Part shown: piece by piece, positions 1-7,658 of the stretch
Layout of the letters: the number at the start of each line of letters is the position of its first letter
How positions within the stretch are numbered: position 1 is the stretch's first letter
Assembly (NCBI GenBank): GCA_023150375.1
Contig: JAKLLA010000028.1
Location: forward strand, 1-40,584
Origin: Burkholderiaceae bacterium
Lineage (GTDB): Bacteria > Pseudomonadota > Gammaproteobacteria > Burkholderiales > Burkholderiaceae_C
Direction: 5' to 3'
Length of the DNA stretch: 40,584 nucleotides
Notes under the pieces: generated by a model
Database searches by the model: none
What the model was told of the DNA's origin: nothing
What the model saw: the letters and a program-made list of their open reading frames with translations, nothing else
Program-made: the position numbers and the translations under genes

Positions 1-155
1 GGTCCTGTCGGGCGGCCATCAGGCGGCCGTGGTGCCTGCACGGAGCTCTTCGCGCTCTTCAGCATGCGCCCAATGGCGATTGACGTCGGGCGCTCATCGC
101 CATGCGGTCGGTCGCGTGGGATGAATTTCGCAAGGCCGACTAATGAATGGGCGGT
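1..155. other. Left-edge sequence, no confident gene
   Basis: No gene can be called here. The minus strand is open across the stretch and could encode the C-terminal part of a truncated protein (a basic run containing GRMLKSAKSS), but it has no start and I recognise no family. It lies directly against the left inverted repeat of the IS30-type element, so it may be the remnant of a gene the element entered. Confidence 0.3.
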
Positions 156-177
156 TTCAAACTCGAAGTGCAACACC
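156..177 (+). repeat. Left terminal inverted repeat of the IS30-type element
   Basis: The repeat reads TTCAA-n4-GAAGTGCAACACC and matches the complement of 815-836 in 18 of 22 positions. All mismatches lie in the 4-bp block 161-164. Confidence 0.8.
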
Positions 178-184
178 GGCGGGA

Positions 185-796
185 TCAATGGATTGTGGCG
201 CTGGCCTGCTCAGCGATGCCTTGCATGATGCTGAGCAAATCGGCCATGGCATCGAGGGCCTGCTGATCGTGCACGGACAGGTCCGTGCCCTTGGGCATCA
301 TCTGGCGCAGCAGCCCGTTGGTGTTCTCGCAACTGCCGCGCTGCCAGGGGCTGTGCGGGTCGCAGAAGTACACGCGGATGTTGGTGTTGCGAGACAGCTC
401 TCGATGCCGCGCCATCTCCTTGCCCTGGTCGTAGGTCAACGTCTGACGCAGTGGCTGGGCGATGTCGTTGAGCTTGGCCGTGAAGGCCGCCAGCGCCGAC
501 TCGGCCGTGGCATCGGGCATCTTGGCCAGCAGGACCAAACGAGTGGTGCGCTCGACCAGCACCCCCACGGCAGAGCGGTTGCCTGCACCCTTGATCAGGT
601 CACCTTCCCAGTGTCCAGGCATCACCTGATCGCTCACCTCGGGCGGGCGCACGTGGATGCTGACCATCTCCGGGATCTGGCCGCCGAGGTCTTGACCGCC
701 CGAGCGCGGCCGGCGCGTGTTGCGCGACTGGCGCAGGCAGGCCAACGTCACTCGCTCTTCAGGCTGCAGTTGCTTGTATCTCGTCATCATCTTCAC
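185..796 (-). pseudogene. IS30-family transposase, internally deleted and altered at the C-terminus
   Basis: The 203-residue frame opens with the family's N-terminus (TRYKQLQPEERVTLACLRQ). It then jumps straight to the catalytic half (RRPRSGGQDLGGQIPEMVSI, PGHWEGDLIKG, LTYDQGKEMARH, DPHSPWQRGSCENTNGLLRQ). The DDE-region D, D and E residues (HWEGDL, TYDQGKE, CENTNG) are visible. Intact members have about 320-380 residues; the N-terminal HTH and linker, roughly 100 or more residues, are missing. The junction falls in LACLRQ, a motif that family members carry both near the start and just before RRPR, so loss by recombination between short repeats is plausible. The last 20 residues after ALDAMADLL leave the family pattern. 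It is unlikely to make active transposase. Confidence 0.85.
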
Positions 797-814
797 ACCT
801 TACCGGGTCGGCAA

Positions 815-836
815 GGTGTTGCACTTCATTCTTGAA
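815..836 (-). repeat. Right terminal inverted repeat of the IS30-type element
   Basis: This is the mirror of 156-177. It starts 11 bp past the stop codon of the Ig-cytochrome lipoprotein (848-850), so insertion was just beyond that gene's 3' end. Confidence 0.8.
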
Positions 837-847
837 TCCGACCCGGA

Positions 848-2644
848 TCATTGGTTTAGAATCCATGTAACAATTGTCCGCGCATCACTCTCCGATATGC
901 TGTTCGCTGGCATGGGGATCTGACCCCACATGCCTGTGCCACCTCGAATTGTCTTCAGAGTCAAGGTGTCCAGTGCGGCATCATTGCCGCGATATCTCGC
1001 TGCAATATCTCTGAATGCCGGACCCACAAGCTTCTTGTCCAAGGCGTGGCAGGCCGTACAGTTTTTCTTCTGGGCAAGTTTAACTGGATCGGTTTCGCCG
1101 TCGTCAGGTATCGAGGTCGTTGATCTAACCCTGTATGTTTCGGTCCAAAGCGACTGGTTTTCGTCGGAGCCAGTTGCGGTGACGATGAAATGGCCTGGTA
1201 CGTCGGCGATGAAAGTCGCATGAAACGCGTCCTCGAGGGAAATGGAGGATGTGCTGACACGCGGCCGGATGTCGAACCGCCAGCTCACCGTCTTGGTCTG
1301 CGGATGGGTCCTGAAACGGCTGGATGCATCGAGCGAAACGGTTCCTCCGACGACGACATTAACCTTATCTTTCCAGATGGTTTCGCTTTCATTCAGGTAG
1401 ACGATCAAGCTGACCGGGCTGCTGATAACCGTGCCTGCAGCGTTGCTGACCAGTACCCTCAGTTGCATACCACTTGCCGTAGCCTGCGGATTGGTCGTGA
1501 AGGTCGACCTCGTTGCCCCTGTGATGTTCTCGAACGTGGCACCCTTGTCGGTACTGACCTGCCACTGGTAGGTCGGGGTTGGCGTGCCTGTTGCGTCCAC
1601 CCTGAAGGTCGCCGCCGCGCCTTCAGTGATCGTGATGCTGCTGGGTTGGGCTGCGATGGCAGGAAGCGCGCTCCGAGCCTCGACCGTCAATGTTGCGGAC
1701 TCGCTGTATGTGCTTCCTTTGGTGTTGGTGATCTGTGCACGGTATAGCCCGCCAGAGTCATCCGTGGTGGTGGCCGCGATGGAGAAGGTTGCTTCTGTTG
1801 CACCTGCGATGTTTCGGTAGCTGGTGCCTTGGTCGATGCTGCGTTGCCACTGGACGGTCGGAGCAGGCACACCCGTCGCGCCTACCGAGAATGTGGCAGG
1901 CTGGCCCGCGACGACGGTTCTGCTGGTCGGTTGCAGGGTGATCCGGGGAGCCTCGGGTGCGGCGGTTACGCTCAGTTGCGCTTCGCTGCTGGTCACTGAG
2001 CCCGCCTGGTTTCGGACGATCACTCTGAATGTGCTGCCGTCCTGTTCCATCGTCAGGTTCTCGAGCAGCAGAGTGGCGTCGGAGCCGCCTGCGATGTCGG
2101 CCCATGAGCCATCGCTGTTCTTGGACTGCCACTGGTAGGTGGCGGCCGTCCCCTGGGCAGTCACCATGAAGGTTGCACGACCTCCTGCCACGGCTTCTTG
2201 CGAAACGGGTGCGACGCTGATGGCCGGTGGAATCACCTGACTCGTGACCGTCAGGGTTGCCAAGTTGCTCACCGCCTGCCCTGTACTGGCTGTGACGATG
2301 ACCCGGTACAGGCCGGCGTCGCCCGAGGTCGGAGAAGAGATGCGGAGTTGGTGGGTCGTCGCTCCCATGATGTCGACCCAAGTGGCGCCGTCGTTGGTGC
2401 TTCGCTGCCACTGGAAGCTCAGGTCATTCCCTGAGGCGTCGACGGAGAAAGTGACGGTACTGCCCTCCGTCGTGCTGGCACTGGCGGGCTGTCGAGTGAC
2501 GGCGGGCTGCCCAGTCTCGTTCGCCGGCGGTTCGGCCTGCCGCATCGGCGAGCTGTCCGGGCATCCGGCCAGCGCCACTGCGCAGGCGACGACCAGTATG
2601 CGCAGTGCGGACGGGACGATCGACGAGGTGGCGCTGTGTGGCAT
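848..2644 (-). CDS. Lipoprotein with four Ig-like domains, a PKD-like domain and a C-terminal cytochrome c
   Basis: This 598-residue protein is probably an envelope-anchored redox or adhesion protein. A lipoprotein signal ends in a lipobox (ALAGC, Cys28). Four bacterial Ig-like repeats follow at about 45-133, 138-227, 232-322 and 327-417, each with an Ala/Gly-Thr-Phe-x-Val strand and a Y/FQWQ core. A PKD-like beta domain spans about 420-510. The C-terminus is a class I cytochrome c: heme motif CTACH at 529-533 and a probable axial Met578 in WGQIPMPAN, a motif typical of the c551/c8 type. The Ig repeats could hold the heme domain away from the membrane; the redox partner is unknown. It has its own upstream region with paired direct repeats and a CRP/FNR-like palindrome, and lies downstream of a BTAD regulator on the same strand. 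GC content looks lower than in the rest of the window. Confidence 0.85.
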   Translation of the reverse strand: MPHSATSSIVPSALRILVVACAVALAGCPDSSPMRQAEPPANETGQPAVTRQPASASTTEGSTVTFSVDASGNDLSFQWQRSTNDGATWVDIMGATTHQLRISSPTSGDAGLYRVIVTASTGQAVSNLATLTVTSQVIPPAISVAPVSQEAVAGGRATFMVTAQGTAATYQWQSKNSDGSWADIAGGSDATLLLENLTMEQDGSTFRVIVRNQAGSVTSSEAQLSVTAAPEAPRITLQPTSRTVVAGQPATFSVGATGVPAPTVQWQRSIDQGTSYRNIAGATEATFSIAATTTDDSGGLYRAQITNTKGSTYSESATLTVEARSALPAIAAQPSSITITEGAAATFRVDATGTPTPTYQWQVSTDKGATFENITGATRSTFTTNPQATASGMQLRVLVSNAAGTVISSPVSLIVYLNESETIWKDKVNVVVGGTVSLDASSRFRTHPQTKTVSWRFDIRPRVSTSSISLEDAFHATFIADVPGHFIVTATGSDENQSLWTETYRVRSTTSIPDDGETDPVKLAQKKNCTACHALDKKLVGPAFRDIAARYRGNDAALDTLTLKTIRGGTGMWGQIPMPANSISESDARTIVTWILNQ

Positions 2645-2679
2645 CTGGGTTGCTCCGCTGTGTTAACCGTGATGGATGC

Positions 2680-2711
2680 ACGATACGAAGCGGGCGTCAC
2701 ACCTGCGTCAC
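2680..2711 (-). promoter_or_regulatory. Putative BTAD/SARP operator with -10 element, cytochrome lipoprotein gene
   Basis: Two copies of GCGTCAC (plus strand; GTGACGC in the gene's direction) lie at 2694-2700 and 2705-2711, exactly 11 bp apart. Eight bases after the gene-proximal copy is TATCGT (2685-2680), a fair -10 hexamer, while no good -35 is present. Direct heptamers at 11-bp pitch ending 8 bp from the -10 are the published layout for Streptomyces SARP activators. The same repeat recurs at 6545-6562. The site is 50-67 bp upstream of the ATG. Confidence 0.6.
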
Positions 2712-2766
2712 ACCAGACGTCCGGCGATGCACTGCTCACGCGGACGAGAGGTTCGGTCTCGATTGT

Positions 2767-2782
2767 TGTGATTTAAGTCACG
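2767..2782. promoter_or_regulatory. CRP/FNR-superfamily-like palindrome
   Basis: The sequence TGTGA-TTTAAG-TCACG matches the CRP consensus TGTGA-n6-TCACA at nine of ten defined bases. It lies between the BTAD regulator's stop and the cytochrome lipoprotein gene, 123-138 bp upstream of that ATG and outside the proposed BTAD operator. Control by a cytochrome-linked CRP/FNR/DNR regulator is inferred only. Confidence 0.45.
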
Positions 2783-2792
2783 ATATCGGCGC

Positions 2793-5700
2793 TCAGGTCG
2801 GGCGAGGAGTCCTGCTCGGCCGGCCTGCAAGGATGGCCCGGTTGGTGCGGTTGCCGTGCAGGAAGCTGTGCTGGAAGAGTTCAGGCACTTGTTGGGCCGC
2901 GATGTCCGTGATCCATTGCCTGGCGAGCAGCAGCACGGCGTCGGAGGTTCGCGGGTCGCTGTCTCGCAGCGCCTGCGCGATCGTCGACCACACCTGCGGG
3001 GGATAGAGGCCGGGCGGCATGCCGTCGCGTTCGCACTGTTCCAGGAGTCGGTGTGCCATCGGTGCCGCGGCCGACGATCCGCGTGCCTGGGCCATCTGGA
3101 TGCGCAGCAACCGGACGTGGGCAACGAGCATGTATTGCTCGCGCTGCTCGGCCTCCTGTTCGATGGCGGCCAACTCTGTGTCGTCGGCAGCCGCCCCGTC
3201 GGCGCGAGCGCATTCCAGTGCAACCTTCAGGCGGATGTAGTTGCGCCCGAGCGCACCTTCCTCGCGCAGGATGGCTGCAGCCTGGCGGGTGAGATCGGCG
3301 TGCCGCTCGCCGTTGTGCAGACTCACACCGTGGTCACGTGCCAGGGATGCCTTGACCATCAGCCGGATTGCGCCAGCCAGCCGCGGGCTGTCAGGAGGGA
3401 GATCACCGTGCACGATCCGGTAGGCCAGATCGGTGCGGCCCAGCCAGCAGTAGGTGACGGCCAGATCGTTGTCTGCATTGACGGACCACAGCAGGTAGCC
3501 GGCCTCCAGCAGCCCTGCGGGCAAGGGTTCCGCGAGCTTCAGGTATTCCCGAAAGTGTCCCTGGTCCCGGAGAAAGCCAGCCAGGTTCATCTTGTCGACG
3601 AGCAGCGCCGACGCACCGAGGGTGCTGTGCCCATAGCAGGCCAAGCCAGCTTCGACAGCCTGGCGGCCCGCGGCGGTGCGCCCCAGGTACATCAGCGCAA
3701 CCGACTGATTGCAATAGGCCGCACCGGCTGAGACCCAGCGTTGAGCGCGCTCAGCCTCTTGTGCCAAGTGACCGAGCGTGGCGACGGACTCCTGGCGTCG
3801 GTCGGCCAGATCGAGCAGGGTGGCGTACTCGGTCAGCCAAGCCAGGCGGTCATCGACGGACAGTCGCTGCAGCGCAGGGGACGAGGGGTCGAGGTCTCCC
3901 AGCGCCTGTGCCCCCTGGCCCAGGCGCGTCAGTGCCGAAGCCCGATACAGGTGGGCCAGAACGCGGGTTCGATCGTCGCTGCTGGGATCCAGCAGTTCGA
4001 GCGCGTGGTTCGCTGCGTCGAGGGCGAGCGGGTAGTCACCTGCCTCGAGATGGGCGCGGGCCTGGATTTGCCAGGCGGCGGCGCGCTGGGTGTCGGCAGT
4101 GGCCAGTGCCAGCAGATCCTGGCAACGCTGGATCGCCGCAGAGGATTGCAGCTGCTCGATGGTCAGGTTTGCAGCTTGGAGCGCGCAGTCGAATGCCGCG
4201 CCCGGACGTGCGCCCGGGTTGCGTCGATGGCATTCGGCGGCTGCGTCCAGCGAGGCCAACTGCTCTGCAACAGCGTTGCGCAATGCACTTTCCGCCGCTG
4301 CCGCCTCGTAGGCGGTGGCCGCTTCGGCCCACTGGGAGGCGGCGTGCCAGTGCCGGGCAAGGATCGATGGCGGGGTGTGGCGTGAAGCCAGCTTGGCCGC
4401 GATGGCTGCATGCAGCTGGGGCTGAAGAGAGGCGGGGATGGATTCCAGTGCCGCCTCGCCGATGAGGTCATGCGTGAGGCGACCTCCGGTCATCCATTGG
4501 GCTGACTCCAGTTCACGCCAGGGCGGCGCCAGTTCAAAGGCGGAAACGGACAGGGTGGCCGACGCCAGCTCGGCATCGAAGGCCTCGCCCGCCATGGCCG
4601 CCACCTGGGCCAGCGCCAGCGCTCTTGGCGAGAGCTGCGCCAGTTGTCGAGCCAGCAGGGTCTTCAGTTCGTGCGCAGCGGGCAGGCCGATCTGGGACGT
4701 ACCGGGGGATGCTGCCGCCTGCTCACCGAGCAGGCGGAGGGTGCGCAGGACGAACCAGGGGTTGCCGCCGGTGTGGCGTGACAGTGCTTCTGCACTCGGC
4801 AATGACGGCAGCAACGGCCCGAGAGCTTCCTGGATGTCCGTGAGCAGGGCATCCAGATCCGGCAAGGCCAACGGGTGGAGTGGTATGTGCACGACAGACC
4901 TTTGTGCCGAGGTCGGAGGCGACCCGTTCGACGGTGATGGCAGAAGGTCTTCGGCGGGCAGTCCAGCCTCGTGGGCCTGTGCCCATTCGCGCAGGACGAT
5001 GGGCATCTCCGCCTCCCGGCTGGCGAGCACGACGGCCACCTCAGGGCGCTCCCGCTCCGTGGACCACGGCAGGAGCCAGGCCAGCGACGAGGCATCGGCA
5101 TGCTGCAGGTCATCGAAGGCCAGCCCCCGCAACCCCTGCGTGTGCCAGCGTTGCAGCGCCGCCCCGATGGCCCAGCCGATCCGGGTCTGCGAGGCGGGTG
5201 CCGTCGGCGCCTGCCCCCACTCCGGCAGCAGGCGCGCCAATTCGGCCCGCACCGCCTCGTCGGAGAGTCCGGGTGACCAGCGCCGACCACACTCGCGCAG
5301 CAACCTGGCGACCAGGCCGTAGGGCACCCACTCGTCCCCGGGACGTGCACATATGGAAAGGCGGTCCGGCGCTTGCGTCACCCATTCGCCCAGCATCCGG
5401 CTCTTGCCGATGCCCCCCGGGCCAGTGAGCAGGGCGCAGTTCCCGGAGGACAACGCGGTCAGCAGGGTCCTCCAGGGGCCGGACCGCCCGACCAGGCGCG
5501 GAGGTCTCGCGACAGCCGACCTCCACGCCTGAACGGACCCGCTTGCGGGTGATGTCGGTGGCGCGGGAGGCGCGGACGCGAGGGCGAGGCGTTTCAACGC
5601 CCTGGCTTGCGGGCCAGGCTCGACGCCCAGCTGATCTGCCAGCACCTGTTCGCAGCGCTCGTAGGTGGCCAGTGCAGCGGAGCGATTCCCCAGCTCGTAG

Positions 5701-6290
5701 TACGCCTGCATCAAGCGCACGTGGAGCGATTCATCCGTCGGCTCCAGAGCCAGTGCGCGCTCGATGAAAGCCACGGCGCCCGCGGGGTCACGGCTGTCGG
5801 CACATCTGCCTGCGCAGGCCAGCAGGCCGTCGATGCATTTCGCCCGGTGCTGCCTTCTGGCGGCCTCGAGCCACTGCCCGAGCGTGTCGAGCGCGGCCGT
5901 GTCCATGCCAGCGAGCAAGTCGCCAAAGGAAGCCCCGTCGGCCTCAGGCAGCTGGTCAGAGATGTCTCGGGCGTCCACCGAGATCCGTGGTGACAGCATC
6001 AGGACATGGCTGCCGATGACCACTTCGTCGCCGAGAAGCCGGCGTAGTCGCAGAAGGCGCTGCCGCAGGTTTCCCCGGGCGCGTTCGCCGGGAACGTCGG
6101 GCCAGAGCAGGGCCGCCAGCTGCTGTCGACTCCGTTGGCCATCCAGTGCCAGCAGCGCCAGCAACAGCGCGTCCTTGTCTTCGAGCGGGGTGCTGCTGCC
6201 ATCGGACCTCTCGAACCGGGCCGGACCCATCAGGCGCAGCCTGCCTCCCACTCCGTTGGGGTGTGAGATCCCTTGCTCTTTTTGACCCAC
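2793..6290 (-). CDS. BTAD (AfsR/SARP-like) transcriptional regulator with ATPase and TPR domains
   Basis: This large one-component regulator has an N-terminal winged-helix DNA-binding segment (about 18-95), a BTAD helical repeat domain (about 110-245, with the family's LADQLGVEPGPQARAL) and a STAND-type ATPase. The ATPase shows Walker A GPGGIGKS (about 290-297) and a Walker B-like LAFDDLQHADASSL (about 390-402). The C-terminal half is alpha-helical TPR-like repeats. BTAD regulators bind direct repeats and activate transcription, with the ATPase/TPR part gating activity; the input here is unknown. The frame can open at TTG 6296, but GGAGGAGGG at 6298-6306 is 7 bases before GTG 6290 and only 1 base before the TTG, so I place the start at GTG (1165 residues). 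The layout is typical of actinobacteria but also occurs in beta-proteobacteria. Confidence 0.85.
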   Translation of the reverse strand: MGQKEQGISHPNGVGGRLRLMGPARFERSDGSSTPLEDKDALLLALLALDGQRSRQQLAALLWPDVPGERARGNLRQRLLRLRRLLGDEVVIGSHVLMLSPRISVDARDISDQLPEADGASFGDLLAGMDTAALDTLGQWLEAARRQHRAKCIDGLLACAGRCADSRDPAGAVAFIERALALEPTDESLHVRLMQAYYELGNRSAALATYERCEQVLADQLGVEPGPQARALKRLALASAPPAPPTSPASGSVQAWRSAVARPPRLVGRSGPWRTLLTALSSGNCALLTGPGGIGKSRMLGEWVTQAPDRLSICARPGDEWVPYGLVARLLRECGRRWSPGLSDEAVRAELARLLPEWGQAPTAPASQTRIGWAIGAALQRWHTQGLRGLAFDDLQHADASSLAWLLPWSTERERPEVAVVLASREAEMPIVLREWAQAHEAGLPAEDLLPSPSNGSPPTSAQRSVVHIPLHPLALPDLDALLTDIQEALGPLLPSLPSAEALSRHTGGNPWFVLRTLRLLGEQAAASPGTSQIGLPAAHELKTLLARQLAQLSPRALALAQVAAMAGEAFDAELASATLSVSAFELAPPWRELESAQWMTGGRLTHDLIGEAALESIPASLQPQLHAAIAAKLASRHTPPSILARHWHAASQWAEAATAYEAAAAESALRNAVAEQLASLDAAAECHRRNPGARPGAAFDCALQAANLTIEQLQSSAAIQRCQDLLALATADTQRAAAWQIQARAHLEAGDYPLALDAANHALELLDPSSDDRTRVLAHLYRASALTRLGQGAQALGDLDPSSPALQRLSVDDRLAWLTEYATLLDLADRRQESVATLGHLAQEAERAQRWVSAGAAYCNQSVALMYLGRTAAGRQAVEAGLACYGHSTLGASALLVDKMNLAGFLRDQGHFREYLKLAEPLPAGLLEAGYLLWSVNADNDLAVTYCWLGRTDLAYRIVHGDLPPDSPRLAGAIRLMVKASLARDHGVSLHNGERHADLTRQAAAILREEGALGRNYIRLKVALECARADGAAADDTELAAIEQEAEQREQYMLVAHVRLLRIQMAQARGSSAAAPMAHRLLEQCERDGMPPGLYPPQVWSTIAQALRDSDPRTSDAVLLLARQWITDIAAQQVPELFQHSFLHGNRTNRAILAGRPSRTPRPT

Positions 6291-6297
6291 GAACAAA

Positions 6298-6306
6298 CCC
6301 TCCTCC
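6298..6306 (-). promoter_or_regulatory. Ribosome binding site deciding the start of the BTAD regulator
   Basis: GGAGGAGGG on the minus strand ends 7 bases before GTG at 6290. It is too close to TTG at 6296 to serve that codon. Confidence 0.6.
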
Positions 6307-6370
6307 AGCCGGACACTAATCGAGCGTCGACTGGGATTCCTGTGGGTTTGCTCAAGCTTGTATAGAAAAG

Positions 6371-6431
6371 CAGGGGCTGCTGAATGCGCGGAGCAACGTG
6401 CCTGCGTCCTCTGCTCATTCAGCTGCCCCTG
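6371..6431 (-). promoter_or_regulatory. Long inverted repeat in the presumed leader of the BTAD regulator
   Basis: Arms 6371-6386 and 6416-6431 pair over 16 bp with one mismatch (CAGGGGC-T/A-GCTGAATG). The 29-base loop can extend the stem with GAGCA (6391-6395) and TGCTC (6412-6416). If transcription starts near the direct repeats at 6545-6562, this forms a stable hairpin about 75 bases before the start codon. No T-run follows on the minus strand, so it does not look like a simple terminator. A binding site for a dimeric protein is the alternative. Confidence 0.5.
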
Positions 6432-6529
6432 GTCCCTGCTCTATGGCGATCCCTGAGCCTGTGCCTTGTTGTCACCGAGTCGACAGCCTCATTCGCTGCC
6501 GGATGCAGCGGAGCGAGGTGTCCATCAGA

Positions 6530-6562
6530 AGGTTAGCGGTCGAAGCGTCACAGCAGCGTCAC
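6530..6562 (-). promoter_or_regulatory. Putative BTAD/SARP operator upstream of the regulator's own gene
   Basis: GCGTCAC occurs at 6545-6551 and 6556-6562, again exactly 11 bp apart. The 21-bp block 6545-6565 is identical to 2694-2714 at 18 positions. TAACCT (6535-6530) lies 9 bases after the proximal copy as a weak -10. The site is about 255-272 bp upstream of the GTG start, implying a leader of about 230 bases. It suggests that the BTAD protein controls both itself and the cytochrome lipoprotein. Confidence 0.5.
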
Positions 6563-6565
6563 ACG

Positions 6566-6787
6566 AGGTGATGGCCGCCACCGCGTTGCGCGCCCGGCTG
6601 CGTGACTCGACGCGTGCGGGCTGAAGGCGGCGATCCGCCCGGCCATCACCGTCTGTGCGGCGGCACTCGTCGGGAGCGGCAGGGGGTCGGCGCAGCGGGA
6701 ACCGCCGTGGCGTTCCGCGCCGAGGTGCGGGCTGTGCATGCCCGGGTTTGTGGCACGCAAGGAGGGTGACGCATCAGCCTGGCAGCT
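6566..6787. other. Gap between metF and the BTAD operator
   Basis: No credible gene was found. The only structure worth noting is a short GC-rich hairpin on the minus strand (GGCGG-ATCG-CCGCC, about 6627-6640), which could weakly terminate the metF transcript. A single GTGACGC at 6766-6772 has no partner. Confidence 0.4.
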
Positions 6788-7633
6788 TCAGCCCCCCAGC
6801 CCCAGCCGCCGGCAGATCTCCAGCACCGTGGCGCTGGTGTTCATCGTGTAGAAGTGCAGACCCGGCACGCCCTGGCTGCGCAGGCGGTCGCACAGGGCGG
6901 TGACCACGTCCAGGCCGAAGGCGCGGATGCTGGCGCTGTCGTCGCCGAAGCTCTGCAGGCGCAGGCGCACCCAGCGGGGAATCTCTGCGCCGCAGCCGTC
7001 GGCGAAGCGCAGGATGCCGCTGGCGTTGGTGATGGGCATGATGCCGGGCACGATCGGCACGTCCACACCCAGCGCGCGGGTCTCGTCGACGAAGCGGAAG
7101 TAGGCGTCGGCGTTGAAGAAGAACTGCGTGATGGCGGAGTCCGCCCCGGCCTGCACCTTGGCGGCGAAAGCCTGCAGATCGGCCTGCGGCGATCGGGCCT
7201 GCGGGTGCGTCTCCGGGTAGGCCGCCACCTCGATGTGGAAGTGGTCGCCCGTCTCGGCGCGGATGAAGGCCACCAGGTCGCCGGCGTAGCGGAACTCGCC
7301 CATCTGGCCGTAGCCGCTGGGCAGGTCGCCGCGCAGCGCGACGATGCGGCGCATGCCCATGGCGCGGAACTGCGTCAGGCGCTCGCGCACCGACTCGCGG
7401 GTGGCGCCCACGCAGGTGAAGTGCGAGGCGCCCTCGCGGCCCTCGTCCAGGATGGCCTGCACCGCGGCCAGGGTGCCGTCCTGGGTGCTGCCGCCGGCGC
7501 CGTAGGTGACCGAGCAGAACTGCGGGTTCAGCGCGTACAGCGCCTGGCGCACGCCGGTCAGCTTGGCGCTGCCTTCGGGCGTCTTGGGCGGGAAGAACTC
7601 CAGGCTCAGCGGCAAGGAGGGGGAAGTCGTCAT
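6788..7633 (-). CDS. metF: 5,10-methylenetetrahydrofolate reductase
   Basis: This 281-residue flavoenzyme reduces 5,10-methylene-THF to 5-methyl-THF, the methyl donor for methionine synthesis. The N-terminus shows the family signature LSLEFFPPKTPEG. It is followed by the barrel motifs SVTYGAGGSTQDGT, HFTCVGATRE, VALRGDLPSGYGQMGEFRYA, FFFNADAYFRFVD, VPIVPGIMPI and the C-terminal GVPGLHFYTMNTSATVLEICRRLGL. The length is normal. The frame extends upstream to 7804, but that part is low-complexity and overlaps tlyA; ATG 7633 begins the conserved protein 25 bp after tlyA. Last gene of the ahcY-tlyA-metF run. Confidence 0.95.
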   Translation of the reverse strand: MTTSPSLPLSLEFFPPKTPEGSAKLTGVRQALYALNPQFCSVTYGAGGSTQDGTLAAVQAILDEGREGASHFTCVGATRESVRERLTQFRAMGMRRIVALRGDLPSGYGQMGEFRYAGDLVAFIRAETGDHFHIEVAAYPETHPQARSPQADLQAFAAKVQAGADSAITQFFFNADAYFRFVDETRALGVDVPIVPGIMPITNASGILRFADGCGAEIPRWVRLRLQSFGDDSASIRAFGLDVVTALCDRLRSQGVPGLHFYTMNTSATVLEICRRLGLGG

Positions 7634-7658
7634 GGCGGATCCGGTGGGGCCCCTGGCC

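Larger units (their letters stand above)
156..836. mobile_element. IS30-family element, internally deleted, both ends kept
   Basis: The element is bounded by 22-bp imperfect inverted repeats at 156-177 and 815-836. Both read TTCAA-n4-GAAGTGCAACACC inward, with only the four central bases differing. It carries a single minus-strand transposase remnant. At about 680 bp it is clearly shorter than an intact IS30-type element (about 1.1-1.2 kb), matching the loss inside the transposase. No convincing 2-3 bp target duplication is visible outside the repeats. It may be mobilised only by a transposase supplied elsewhere. Confidence 0.8.

Noticed and set aside
143-835. Plus-strand open frame across the IS30-type element
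   Set aside because: The minus strand carries the recognisable transposase; this frame is its complement.
6230-6418. Small minus-strand open frame before the BTAD regulator
   Set aside because: It overlaps the start of the regulator in another frame, lies partly in the leader hairpin and has no recognisable content.
6766-6772. Another GTGACGC heptamer near the metF 3' end
   Set aside because: Single copy without a partner at 11 or 22 bp, and in the opposite orientation.
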